The notes under the pieces are model-generated. The model worked only from the letters and a program-made list of their open reading frames with translations, was not told where the DNA came from and ran no database searches. A stretch of 64,000 bases of DNA from Bacteroidota bacterium (GTDB taxonomy: Bacteria; Bacteroidota; Bacteroidia; NS11-12g; UBA9320): positions 1 to 64,000 of the forward strand of contig WGNA01000021.1 of the NCBI GenBank assembly GCA_016124755.1, written 5' to 3'. Numbering within the stretch: position 1 is the first letter of the stretch; every line of letters starts with the position of its first letter. This document shows positions 19,311-27,143 of the stretch, in pieces. Both the position numbers and the translations under genes were made by a program.

Positions 19311-20310
19311 CCGATATCTGCGACAAATGGTAGTTCCGGATTTTGGCGAATCGGGACAAACGAAATTAAAATCATCAATTGTTGTGGTGGTGGGTTGTGG
19401 CGGATTAGGTGCCTTAGCTGCCGAATATTTATGTCGTGCCGGCGTTGGAAAACTTGTGCTCATCGATGATGATGAAGTCTCACTTACTAATTTGCACCGA
19501 CAGGTAATTTTCCGTGAAACCGATTTGGGAAGTAAAAAAGCGGATGTGTTGTGCAGTGAATTAAAACGCATTAATAGTGAAGTTGAAATCGAATATGCAT
19601 TGGTTCGAATGGATGCTTCGAACCTCGAAAAATACATCCCGCAAAACAGCATCGTACTGGAGTGCTCCGACAATTTTGAAACGAAATATCTTCTCAATGA
19701 TTTCTGTGTTTCAAATGGTTTAATGATGGTGTATGGTGCAGTAAACCGAATGGAAGGACAGATTTCTGTTTTTAATGTTCCTTTTACGAATGGGCGTTCC
19801 GGCAACTTGAGAAACTGCTTTCGCGAACCGATATCCCCTAATGATTTTGGCAATTGTGAAATCAACGGCGTTCTCGGACCGGCGGCCGGTGTAGTGGCAT
19901 CGTGGATGGCATTAGAATGTGTAAAACTGATTACCAGTGTGGGTGAAATTTTAGCGAACAAACTTCTGACGATTGACATGGCATCGAACAGAACCTTTGT
20001 ACTAAAATACGGAGACGAGATTCAGATTAATAAAGGCCGTGATGCCCAATCAATAACCTGGGAAGAAATCAGAACGCATCCACAAAGAGATCGATTCGTC
20101 TTCTACGACATGAGGACAGATGCGGAAATCGCTGAAAAATCGGGTCCGGGAATAAAGATAGAAATGAGTGATGCAAAAACTCTGGAGTTGGAAGAAAATC
20201 AGATCGCTGTTTTCTATTGTGCCAGTGGAATAAGGGCCAAAGTGGCTTTAGAAGAATTCAAAATTCACCATCAAAACCGGGAAGCATTTTTTGTGAATGA
20301 CCGGTTGTGA
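19297..20310 (+). CDS. moeB: MoeB/ThiF-type adenylyltransferase with C-terminal rhodanese-like domain
   Basis: A 337-residue E1-like enzyme, GTG start, overlapping the mobA-like gene. It would adenylate the C-terminal Gly-Gly of MoaD before sulfur transfer. Residues about 1-240 contain the ATP loop VVGCGGLG, the R finger NLHRQVIF, and the NCEINGVLG segment whose C187 corresponds to the catalytic cysteine. Residues about 250-337 form a short rhodanese-like domain with YCASGIRAK, C308 being the sulfur-carrying candidate. The zinc-binding CxxC pairs usual in MoeB are not evident. ThiF is an alternative, but the moa neighbours and MoaD at 22577 favour molybdopterin. Confidence 0.88.
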   Translation: MNDFNRYLRQMVVPDFGESGQTKLKSSIVVVVGCGGLGALAAEYLCRAGVGKLVLIDDDEVSLTNLHRQVIFRETDLGSKKADVLCSELKRINSEVEIEYALVRMDASNLEKYIPQNSIVLECSDNFETKYLLNDFCVSNGLMMVYGAVNRMEGQISVFNVPFTNGRSGNLRNCFREPISPNDFGNCEINGVLGPAAGVVASWMALECVKLITSVGEILANKLLTIDMASNRTFVLKYGDEIQINKGRDAQSITWEEIRTHPQRDRFVFYDMRTDAEIAEKSGPGIKIEMSDAKTLELEENQIAVFYCASGIRAKVALEEFKIHHQNREAFFVNDRL

Positions 20311-21531
20311 TTACTTCCGTTTCTTTTTTTTCTTTTTGGGAGGATTCAGCGAATCATCAATCAACGTTTTCCAATCGGCATCTGCATCTCTTGAATAATC
20401 GAGAGTCTCTTCGTAGGTCGATGCACTGATCTGATGTATGGTAATTTCCTCACCGAGATATTTTTCGATATCAGCGAGTAATTCATTTTCTTCCTCACCG
20501 CAAAATGAAATCGCAACACCTTTCCGGTTTGATCGTCCGGTTCTTCCAACCCGGTGAACATATTGATCTGCCTGATCCGGCAAATCGTAATTCACGACAA
20601 GATCCACTTCCGGAATGTCAATACCTCTTGCCGCAACATCGGTTGATATCAGCATTTTCGTTTGTCCGGATCTGAAATCGTCCAGAATTTTAATGCGATC
20701 GTTTTGAGGAATACCGGAATGGATTGCGACGGCTTCAATTTCAACACGGGCCATTGCATTCACCACACGATCAGCTCGAACCTTTGTGCGGGTAAACACC
20801 ATAATTTTCTTTTCCGGATTCTCCCGAACAATCCGCTCCAGAAAAAAACGCTTGTCGTCGTGATTCAGAAACAAAACCGAATGATCCACCATTTTAGCAA
20901 CCGGATTTTTAGGTGAGATCTGAATTCGAATCGGATTATTCACTACGGAATACGCAAGCTTTTTAATCTTCTCATTAATAGTTGCCGAGAAAAAGAGTGT
21001 TTGTTTTTTGGCCGGCAATCGTTTCATCACATCCCGGATATCTTTAATAAAACCAAGATCCAGCATCCGGTCGGCTTCATCCAGAATGAGATATCGTATT
21101 CCTGAAAAATCAATAAATCCCTGATGATGTAAATCGAACATTCTTCCGGGAGTGGTGATCAGGATATGAATACCTTTTTTCAGTTTTTCAATTTGCTTAT
21201 CCTGTTCAACTCCTCCGTATAAAGCAAGAGATTTCAACCCCGTTCCGGCACTTATTTCTTTAAAAACCTTATCGATCTGTTCTGATAATTCCCGCGTAGG
21301 TACCATAATGAGGCACGACAATCCGGTGAGCGGTTTTGAAATAAGTGAATGAATTACGGGAATAGCAAAGGCCGCTGTTTTTCCGGTACCGGTTTGAGCA
21401 ATTGCCAGAACATCCTGTCGCTGCAAAATCGGTGGAATCGATTTGTACTGAATGTCGGTTGGTTTTCGAAATCCGAGACCGTTCAGATTTGCCTTAATGC
21501 GTTCGTCTATTCTGTAATCTTCGAATTTCAT
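20311..21531 (-). CDS. rhlE: DEAD-box RNA helicase (RhlE type)
   Basis: A 406-residue ATP-dependent RNA helicase with all core motifs: Q motif region GFRKPTDIQYKSIPPIL, AQTGTGKT, PTREL, TPGRM, LDEADRMLD, SATI, and HRVGRTGR. It ends in a lysine tail (NPPKKKKKKRK) likely to bind RNA. Such enzymes help ribosome assembly and mRNA turnover, especially in the cold. The TAACTTTG box 12 bases before the ATG implies its own promoter. It abuts the convergent moeB gene with no spacer. RhlE is the closest type by length and tail; the substrate cannot be told from sequence. Confidence 0.9.
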   Translation of the reverse strand: MKFEDYRIDERIKANLNGLGFRKPTDIQYKSIPPILQRQDVLAIAQTGTGKTAAFAIPVIHSLISKPLTGLSCLIMVPTRELSEQIDKVFKEISAGTGLKSLALYGGVEQDKQIEKLKKGIHILITTPGRMFDLHHQGFIDFSGIRYLILDEADRMLDLGFIKDIRDVMKRLPAKKQTLFFSATINEKIKKLAYSVVNNPIRIQISPKNPVAKMVDHSVLFLNHDDKRFFLERIVRENPEKKIMVFTRTKVRADRVVNAMARVEIEAVAIHSGIPQNDRIKILDDFRSGQTKMLISTDVAARGIDIPEVDLVVNYDLPDQADQYVHRVGRTGRSNRKGVAISFCGEEENELLADIEKYLGEEITIHQISASTYEETLDYSRDADADWKTLIDDSLNPPKKKKKKRK

Positions 21532-21542
21532 TCTGTGCGCTG

Positions 21543-21550
21543 CAAAGTTA
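21543..21550 (-). promoter_or_regulatory. Candidate -7 box of the rhlE-type helicase
   Basis: Minus strand TAACTTTG, an exact TAnnTTTG, 11 bases before the ATG, predicting a very short leader. Confidence 0.4.
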
Positions 21551-21556
21551 GCCGGA

Positions 21557-21988
21557 TCAGGGATGAGCCGACACCCAAACTTCGCCGTCGGCGTACACTT
21601 CCTTTTTCCAGATAGGAACGCTCTTTTTTAATTCATCAATCAGGAAACGACAAGCAACAAAAGCTGCATCACGGTGCGGAGAAGTAACGATAATTAATAC
21701 CGCTGTTTCTTCAGGATTCACAACACCCAAACGATGATGTACCAACGCCGAAGAAATTTCAAACAGTTTGTGTGCTTTTTCAATCAGCGTATTTATTTCA
21801 GAAACAGCCATCGGTTCGTATGCTTCAAACTCTAACCGAATTACTTCCCGGATTCCTGTTTTATTTCGAACCGTTCCAACGAAGTGACATTCTGCGCCGT
21901 TTTCAGAGCTACGGATTTTTTCTCTGCAATCATTCAGATCAATTTCTTCAGGTGATAGGGCCACAAAGGACCGGATCTCATTTTCCAT
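21557..21988 (-). CDS. moaE: MoaE, molybdopterin synthase large subunit
   Basis: The 143-residue protein carries MoaE landmarks: HFVGTVRNKTG, LEFEAYEPMA, VHHRLGVV, TSPHRDAAFVACRFLIDELKKSVPIWKKE with the catalytic lysines, and EVWVSAHP at the end. With MoaD it inserts two sulfurs into precursor Z. I use the ATG at 21988 (MENEIRSFVAL) because the earlier ATG at 22015 adds nine residues not expected in the family and deepens the overlap with the upstream lipoprotein gene from 11 to 38 bases. Confidence 0.93.
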   Translation of the reverse strand: MENEIRSFVALSPEEIDLNDCREKIRSSENGAECHFVGTVRNKTGIREVIRLEFEAYEPMAVSEINTLIEKAHKLFEISSALVHHRLGVVNPEETAVLIIVTSPHRDAAFVACRFLIDELKKSVPIWKKEVYADGEVWVSAHP

Positions 21989-22424
21989 TTTCACTCCGGA
22001 TTTTAAAATGAACATAGTAATCGCCTTTCGCTATTTCTTTCCCGTGAATGGGATACGGCGTTATTGAATCAACACTAAAATAATAATTGCCGGCACTGAA
22101 AACTTTTGACGGATCCTGACTACTGTAAATGAATCGGTGTTGATGTGAATTTTCAAACAGACTAACAGAAGCTTTTAACTCACCTTCCCAAACACACAAA
22201 ACATTTTTTGGGCAGCGGGAATCGGTTATTACTGAATCAAATGAGATGTAAACATTCTCGGCAACAATTCTTCTTTCTCCGTAATTCAGGTTTAGTAAAA
22301 GATTTTCGATGTGTAGCGGTTTACTCATTTTAGTCTGGCGACAACCGGAATTAAATGTCAAAAGGGCTGAAAGTATAAAAACGAATTTCCAAATACAGCT
22401 TGAAAATGTGCTATTATGTCTCAT
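21978..22424 (-). CDS. Small lipoprotein with DSRCP..C.W motif
   Basis: The start at ATG 22424 gives a lipoprotein signal (SALLTFNSGC, Cys at residue 28); the longer frame to 22475 adds 17 residues ahead of it. The mature part of about 120 residues has the segment DSRCPKNVLCVWEGELKASVSL, which I recall from many small Bacteroidota lipoproteins; the two cysteines may form a disulfide. No function is known to me. Its position between moaD and moaE with a short overlap into moaE suggests cotranscription, but a link to the cofactor is only guilt by association. Confidence 0.75.
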   Translation of the reverse strand: MRHNSTFSSCIWKFVFILSALLTFNSGCRQTKMSKPLHIENLLLNLNYGERRIVAENVYISFDSVITDSRCPKNVLCVWEGELKASVSLFENSHQHRFIYSSQDPSKVFSAGNYYFSVDSITPYPIHGKEIAKGDYYVHFKIRSENGK

Positions 22425-22475
22425 AAAAAACTTTTTCACCTTTCGGTCGTTTTTTTGTTTACCAACAGATAACAA

Positions 22476-22499
22476 ACGGTAAATACCTACGTTTACCGT
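22476..22499. repeat. Short inverted repeat in the moaD-lipoprotein gap
   Basis: ACGGTAAA (22476-22483) and TTTACCGT (22492-22499) are perfect inverted arms around eight bases. It lies upstream of the 22424 lipoprotein and downstream of moaD, so it could be an operator or a weak terminator. Confidence 0.4.
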
Positions 22500-22576
22500 C
22501 CAAGTCCTGAGAGTAAATGATATTGATAAGTTTAATCGTATTATCCGTAATACGCATGTTTGAATCGCGCAAATAA

Positions 22577-22813
22577 TTAGCCGCCGCTCACCGGTGGAAT
22601 AACTGCCACCACATCTTTTGAGTCAAGTCGCTGATCATCGTTTGCATACCGTTCGTTAACCGCGAACGCTATACTTTTTAATCCGGAAATTGCCGGATAT
22701 TTTTCTGCTAAAATCTTCCGCAGAGAATTAATGTTTTCGGGAATTTCCCCGTTCCATTCTAATTCGGATCTGCCGACAATCTCTTTGGTAATTCCAAAAA
22801 ATAAAATTTTCAT
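22577..22813 (-). CDS. moaD: MoaD, molybdopterin synthase sulfur-carrier subunit
   Basis: A 78-residue ubiquitin-like protein starting at ATG 22813 (MKILFFGITKEIVG); a TTG five codons earlier is less likely. The C-terminus VVAVIPPVSGG has the Gly-Gly tail that is adenylated by MoeB and thiocarboxylated before sulfur is handed to precursor Z with MoaE. It is about 150 bases upstream of the lipoprotein-moaE pair on the same strand and 1.1 kb from the moeB operon on the opposite strand. Confidence 0.94.
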   Translation of the reverse strand: MKILFFGITKEIVGRSELEWNGEIPENINSLRKILAEKYPAISGLKSIAFAVNERYANDDQRLDSKDVVAVIPPVSGG

Positions 22814-22944
22814 TTTCTCTCCCGACAAAGGTATTTCGATTTAGGAGGAAGATTAAATTTTAACCGTAAGAACAAAATCTTAAATCCTTCTCCGTTTGGA
22901 TACACCAAGATTGTAAATCGGTATGGGGATCGATGTAACATCTC

Positions 22945-23125
22945 TTTTTCTTCTCACTTTTTTCTTGATAAAAAAGTAAGCAAAAAATCAAGTCGGAAAG
23001 AAAGCTGCCCAAGCGCCCTTTATCATTTGTTGAAAATCAGGGGAAAGAAGTGTCAAGCACTTTCCCGATTTTCTACCAAATGACAAATTCCCGCCGGGGC
23101 TATCCCGCCTTTCCGACAACCCACC
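22945..23125. repeat. Hairpin-rich intergenic repeat of Bacteroidota type
   Basis: The 428-base gap between moaD and ybjQ holds nested inverted repeats: ACTTTTTT/AAAAAAGT (22956-22963, 22970-22977) around CTTGAT, which also pairs with ATCAAG (22987-22992); GTCGGAAAG/CTTTCCGAC (22992-23000, 23109-23117); TCATTTG/CAAATGA (23023-23029, 23077-23083); and GAAAATC/GATTTTC with GGGAAA/TTTCCC inside. I recall the string TTTCTTGATAAAAAAGTAA and the following palindrome from intergenic repeats in other Bacteroidota genomes. No coding frame in it looks real. The remaining sequence to 23241 shows nothing I can name. Confidence 0.7.
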
Positions 23126-23241
23126 CACGCGTTCCTATTTTTGTTTTAGGATCCGCTTCGCACAATTCATTTTGTTCTGTTTAACACTACAATGGAAGTT
23201 GATCCACAAGTTGGTGTAATCATGCGGGGAAACATTAAATC

Positions 23242-23574
23242 TTATTCCTTTTTTCTGATTTTTACGGCTGTTCCGTAAGCAAGTATTTCGGCAGTTGCCT
23301 GCATGATCATCGCGGTTGTGAGCCTGACGTTTAAAATTGCATCTGCGTTTAATTCCGTCGCTTCCGCAATCATTCTTTCCATCGCCTGATCGCGGGATTC
23401 TTTTTGAAGAACTGTGTATTCTTTGATTTCCCCGCCAATCAGATTGCGAAGTGATGCGATGATATCGCGACCGAAATTTCGTGCGCGTACCGAACTGCCG
23501 CGGCATATTCCGATTACTTCAACTATTTCATATCCGGGAATAAAATCGGTAGTGGTAACAATTATCTCAGACAT
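23242..23574 (-). CDS. YbjQ/UPF0145 family protein
   Basis: The 110-residue protein matches the YbjQ family (once called heavy-metal-binding): VTTTDFIPGYEIVEVIG at the start, GICRGSSVRARNFGRDI, RNLIGGEIKEYT, ARDQAMERM-like EESRDQAMERMIAEA, and NADAILNVRLTT. Members form pentameric rings and their function is not established. It overlaps the polyprenyl synthase gene by one base, so the two are cotranscribed. An overlapping frame at 23135-23506 is a shadow. Confidence 0.9.
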   Translation of the reverse strand: MSEIIVTTTDFIPGYEIVEVIGICRGSSVRARNFGRDIIASLRNLIGGEIKEYTVLQKESRDQAMERMIAEATELNADAILNVRLTTAMIMQATAEILAYGTAVKIRKKE

Positions 23575-24548
23575 TATTTATGACGATTAATTACGTAATC
23601 AACCAGAGATTGAAGCGGAACTTTATCTCCGGATGTTTCAATTTCCGAAAGACAATTTAACGCCTTTTCATGGAACTCATTCATTCGTCCCCTTGCATAT
23701 TCGATCCCGTTCATGTCCCGGACAAAATCCAAAACCACCTGAACATCTGCTTTCTTTTTCTGATCCGACTTCATAATGCGGATGATCTTTTTGCGAAGAG
23801 AATCATCTGCTTTTTGGAGAGAATAAATTAGCGGTAGAGTCATCTTCTTTTCCTTGATGTCGATACCGGTTGGTTTACCAATGTCGCTCACACCGTAATC
23901 CAGCAAGTCGTCTTTTATTTGAAAAGCAATGCCGGCATTCAGACCAAACTCACCCATTTTATTTACGTTGTTTTCATTGTCGCTGGTCGAGATGGCTCCA
24001 ATCGAACAGCAACTGGAAATGAGTGATGCGGTTTTTTTTGAAATGATGTCGAAATAAACTTCCTCAGTAATATCCAGACGCCGGGCTTTTTCCATTTGCA
24101 AAAGTTCGCCTTCGCTCATTTCTTCCACAGCTGTTGAGAGAATTTCAAGCATATCGAAATCTTTATTTCTCAATGAAAGGAGCAATCCTTTTGAAAGCAG
24201 ATAATCACCAACCAGAACGGCGACCTTGTTTTTCCAAAGCGCATTAATGGAAAAGAATCCGCGCCGCTTATCTGCATCATCAACCACGTCGTCGTGAACC
24301 AGAGTCGCGGTGTGAAGCAATTCCACCAACGAAGCCCCACGATAAGTTCGCTCATTGATATTTCCGAACAACCGTGCAGAATGCAAAACGAACATGGGGC
24401 GCATCTGCTTTCCTTTCCGTTTTACAATGTACGTCATGATCGTATCCAGAAGGGCAACCCTGCTCTTCATGCTCTGTCTGAATCTTTCTTCAAAAAGTTT
24501 CAGTTCACCGGCAATAGGTTCCTGTATCAGTTTCAGGTGGTTGCTCAT
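23574..24548 (-). CDS. Polyprenyl diphosphate synthase
   Basis: A 324-residue all-trans prenyl chain elongase. The first aspartate-rich motif is in VHDDVVDDADKRRG and the second in FQIKDDLLDYG; KKMTLPLIY is also conserved. It condenses isopentenyl diphosphate into the long side chain of menaquinone (an IspB-like role), in line with menD-menB elsewhere in the window. Product length cannot be read confidently. The gene follows the exbD operon terminator, so it has its own promoter, which I could not locate. Confidence 0.92.
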   Translation of the reverse strand: MSNHLKLIQEPIAGELKLFEERFRQSMKSRVALLDTIMTYIVKRKGKQMRPMFVLHSARLFGNINERTYRGASLVELLHTATLVHDDVVDDADKRRGFFSINALWKNKVAVLVGDYLLSKGLLLSLRNKDFDMLEILSTAVEEMSEGELLQMEKARRLDITEEVYFDIISKKTASLISSCCSIGAISTSDNENNVNKMGEFGLNAGIAFQIKDDLLDYGVSDIGKPTGIDIKEKKMTLPLIYSLQKADDSLRKKIIRIMKSDQKKKADVQVVLDFVRDMNGIEYARGRMNEFHEKALNCLSEIETSGDKVPLQSLVDYVINRHK

Positions 24549-24583
24549 GAATCAGATGAATGACTTTAGAAATGTTTTTTCGA

Positions 24584-24619
24584 AAATAAAAAAGGTGCCC
24601 GTGATAAACGGACACCTTT
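24584..24619 (-). terminator. Rho-independent terminator of the ExbBD operon
   Basis: Arms 24591-24601 and 24609-24619 form an 11-base-pair stem with one G-U pair. On the minus strand it is followed by a T-rich run (24584-24590). It sits 33 bases beyond the last exbD stop. Confidence 0.88.
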
Positions 24620-24651
24620 CGATATATAAAGTTTGATTCAGAAACCGATCA

Positions 24652-25119
24652 TCAATGTTGCTTAACCTGACCACCCGATGCAGAGTAGAGTAGTTTAAGC
24701 GAATTCACTTTTCTCAATTCCTGTTTAATATCCTGTATCAATCCCATTTTAACAGATCTGTCTGCCTTAATGGAAGTTGTGAGGTAGTCCCGGATCGCCT
24801 CCGGTTTTTCGCTTTGTTTGATAATAATATACTGTTGAACATCATCAACGGTAGCGAATTTATCATCAAGCTGAATTCTCGGAGATGTTCCCTGAGCCGG
24901 ATCCCTTGGAGGCCCGACCAAAATATAATTCACCCAGGATTTCTTTTGAACCTTCTCCACTTCGGAAACAGTAGGAACCGCAGTTTTCACCAGGATTTTG
25001 GGATCCCGCATCTTGGTTGCAACCATGAAGAAGAAAAGAAGCATAAACACGATATCTGGAAGGGACGACGTATTTATCGCAGGTGAATCACTCTTTTTAT
25101 TTTTTCTGAATTTAGACAT
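24652..25119 (-). CDS. exbD: ExbD/TolR-family protein (second copy)
   Basis: A 155-residue ExbD/TolR protein. A short basic N-terminus is followed by one transmembrane helix (SLPDIVFMLLFFFMVATKM, residues about 19-37) with the functionally essential Asp in its first turn (LPDIVF). The periplasmic domain follows. With ExbB it forms the proton-driven motor that powers TonB-type transport or other envelope work. It is the last gene of a four-gene operon, 14 bases after the first exbD. Confidence 0.92.
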   Translation of the reverse strand: MSKFRKNKKSDSPAINTSSLPDIVFMLLFFFMVATKMRDPKILVKTAVPTVSEVEKVQKKSWVNYILVGPPRDPAQGTSPRIQLDDKFATVDDVQQYIIIKQSEKPEAIRDYLTTSIKADRSVKMGLIQDIKQELRKVNSLKLLYSASGGQVKQH

Positions 25120-25133
25120 AGTTTCAGATAAAA

Positions 25134-25685
25134 TTATTTCCCGTAAGATTCCGGCTCTGCTTCCGAAATTTTTAGCGGGTATTTGTCTTTAACCTCTTTA
25201 TAACTTTTACCTTTTTCCGGAAGATCGCTGAATTTACGATTGAACTTTTTCAGTGCATATTCATCGCGCACTTCATTGTAGGCACGCATCAACTCATTAT
25301 AAACTTCCAGATAACGCTCATAAGAAGTACCGCGGTCGTTCTTAAGCGACACAATCGCATCTTCAGACTTGTCGGAATACTTGGGATTTCGTCCTTCATT
25401 CTGAAGATGTTCTTTCGTGATGTTGGTTAATTCTTCGATGTTCAATGGTTGTTTTTCAACCAGCAACTCATCATTGAAGTTTACCAATACCTCTAGAACA
25501 TTACGATCGTTTTGAGTACTTGTCGGCGGCGGACTGTTCGGATCCGGATATGGAGGCAGCTTCACACGCAATCCCTTATCGGTATCCATCGTCGTTGTTA
25601 CGAGGAAGAATACCAAAAGCAGGAAGGCGATGTCGGCCATCGATCCGGCATTGATTTCTGGTATTGCTCTGGGTTTTCTTGCCAT
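25134..25685 (-). CDS. exbD: ExbD/TolR-family protein (first copy)
   Basis: The 183-residue protein has the ExbD helix NAGSMADIAFLLLVFFLVTTTMD at about 10-32 with the key Asp in MADIAF, then a periplasmic domain with a longer Pro-rich stretch (YPDPNSPPPTSTQNDRN) and a lysine-rich C-terminus. Two different ExbDs after one ExbB are common in Bacteroidota and may build a hetero-oligomer. It is six bases downstream of the small membrane protein gene. Confidence 0.92.
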   Translation of the reverse strand: MARKPRAIPEINAGSMADIAFLLLVFFLVTTTMDTDKGLRVKLPPYPDPNSPPPTSTQNDRNVLEVLVNFNDELLVEKQPLNIEELTNITKEHLQNEGRNPKYSDKSEDAIVSLKNDRGTSYERYLEVYNELMRAYNEVRDEYALKKFNRKFSDLPEKGKSYKEVKDKYPLKISEAEPESYGK

Positions 25686-25691
25686 AATTTC

Positions 25692-26111
25692 TTATTGAAA
25701 AAATCCTCGGATTCCGGATGCAATTGTTATCAGAAGTGCAATTCCGATTAAAACAACGCTTACAAAAACTCCAGCTTCTGAAGCAGTGAGAGTTCCTACA
25801 GTAATACCTTCATCAGCCATCTTTTGCGGAAGCTCTGTTGAAGCAAGACCTTTTCCAATCAGGTAAATTAAACCCATTGCAACTACTCCAATGATTGCCT
25901 TAATACTGCCCCTAAAGTTGAGGACCATATTTAAAAGTGCAAAGACGAGAGTAATACCGGCCGCAATAATGCTGTATATAATTCCCTGCCAGAGGCTGAG
26001 ATCCACTTTTGGTAAGGCCGCGTCTGATCTAAAAATTATCGCCAATCCAACAATTGCCAGAATGGAGATAATAATATAGTAGACGTAGCGGATTATTCTG
26101 TCAATACTCAT
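25692..26111 (-). CDS. Small integral membrane protein of the ExbBD operon
   Basis: A 139-residue protein with four hydrophobic segments (YYIIISILAIVGLAIIF; IIYSIIAAGITLVFALLNMVL; IKAIIGVVAMGLIYLIG; VFVSVVLIGIALLITIA). It has no recognised domain. Its position between exbB and exbD with spacings of five and six bases is a recurring Bacteroidota arrangement, so an accessory role in the motor complex is a reasonable inference. Confidence 0.8.
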   Translation of the reverse strand: MSIDRIIRYVYYIIISILAIVGLAIIFRSDAALPKVDLSLWQGIIYSIIAAGITLVFALLNMVLNFRGSIKAIIGVVAMGLIYLIGKGLASTELPQKMADEGITVGTLTASEAGVFVSVVLIGIALLITIASGIRGFFQ

Positions 26112-26116
26112 AATGA

Positions 26117-26959
26117 TTAACCTTTGGTGTTAACAACGTTGTTTTTGATCAGCATGTCAACAAGCTTGATAGAAGAATCTTCCATGTTGTTAACGATTGC
26201 GTCGATCTTGGAAACAAGAAGGTTGTAGAAAATCTGAAGAATGATCGCAACGATCAAACCGGCAACGGTTGTTAACAGAGCGACCTTGATACCTTTCGCA
26301 ACGATTGCCGGAGAAATATCTCCCGCGTTTTCAATCGCGTCAAAGGCGTCGATCATACCGATTACTGTTCCAAGGAACCCGAGCATAGGTGCCAGAGCGA
26401 TGAAGAGAGAAATCCAAACCAGACCCCGCTCAAGCTGGCCCATCTGAACTCCACCATAAGAAATCACGGATTTTTCAACCATATCGATTCCTTCGTCGGC
26501 CCGGTCAAGACCCTGATAAAATATACTCGCAATTGGTCCTCGGGTGTTTCTGCATACGTCTTTAGCAGATTCAATTCCACCGGAAGTAAGTGCGTCTTCA
26601 ACCTTTTGAACGAATTTGTTTGAGTTGGTTCCGACTGAAAAAAGAGTGATCAAACGCTCGATCACAATAGCTAAACCGAAGATGAGACAAAGAAGCGGAA
26701 GAGCCATGAATTCGGCACCACCTTCAATGAATTTGTCGCGAATCACCTTGATTCCTTCACCTTTTTTCGGAGCTTCTTTTTTTACTGCCGGAGCTTCCTC
26801 TCCACCTTCCTCGGTGGCCGGAGCTTCTGCTGCAGTGTTTGAGTCGTTTTCAGAAACTTCCTCCTGTGCGGCTGCGTTATTTGCAGTGTTACCCTGTGCG
26901 AATGCATCAATGTTGAAAAGCATTCCAAGAGCCAGGATCAGAACGATTACTTTTTTCAT
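26117..26959 (-). CDS. exbB: ExbB/TolQ/MotA-family proton channel protein
   Basis: The 280-residue protein starts with a signal-like segment (VIVLILALGMLFNIDAFA), then an Ala/Glu-rich stretch of about 50 residues, then the MotA/TolQ/ExbB core: a helix near 82-100 (FMALPLLCLIFGLAIVIERL) and a paired-helix region with WISLFIALAPMLGFLGTVIGMIDAFDAI near 185-212 and VALLTTVAGLIVAIILQIFY. It is the stator of the ExbB-ExbD motor. The N-terminal extension is typical of Bacteroidota ExbB. First gene of the operon, with a -7-like box upstream. Confidence 0.92.
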   Translation of the reverse strand: MKKVIVLILALGMLFNIDAFAQGNTANNAAAQEEVSENDSNTAAEAPATEEGGEEAPAVKKEAPKKGEGIKVIRDKFIEGGAEFMALPLLCLIFGLAIVIERLITLFSVGTNSNKFVQKVEDALTSGGIESAKDVCRNTRGPIASIFYQGLDRADEGIDMVEKSVISYGGVQMGQLERGLVWISLFIALAPMLGFLGTVIGMIDAFDAIENAGDISPAIVAKGIKVALLTTVAGLIVAIILQIFYNLLVSKIDAIVNNMEDSSIKLVDMLIKNNVVNTKG

Positions 26960-26992
26960 TATTAACTACTGTTTTAGTGTATGAGTTTCGGG

Positions 26993-27000
26993 CAAAAATA
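26993..27000 (-). promoter_or_regulatory. Candidate -7 box of the ExbBD operon
   Basis: Minus strand TATTTTTG followed by CCC, an exact TAnnTTTG, about 33 bases before the exbB ATG. Confidence 0.4.
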
Positions 27001-27143
27001 GAGTTTTTTATTTATCGCCATCTTAAATTTTCCCATATTTCATTGGGTTTTCCGGCTGTTCAAATCAACGAAAGATGCGTTACTTGCACACGAATTTTAA
27101 CACAAGGTTTTAGCAAAAGATAGTTTACGTTAACAAACGGGAA

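Noticed and set aside
19170-19979. 269-codon open frame on the - strand opposite moeB
   Set aside because: It is antisense to MoeB and the mobA end, with Ser/Thr/Arg-rich composition and no recognisable motif.
22829-23241. Gap checked for a tRNA, riboswitch or lost transposase gene
   Set aside because: No cloverleaf, cofactor riboswitch core or transposase remnant is visible; the inverted repeats explain the structure.
23135-23506. 123-codon frame overlapping ybjQ on the same strand
   Set aside because: It is an alternative frame of the ybjQ gene plus intergenic sequence; the translation is Arg/Asn-rich and unlike any protein family.
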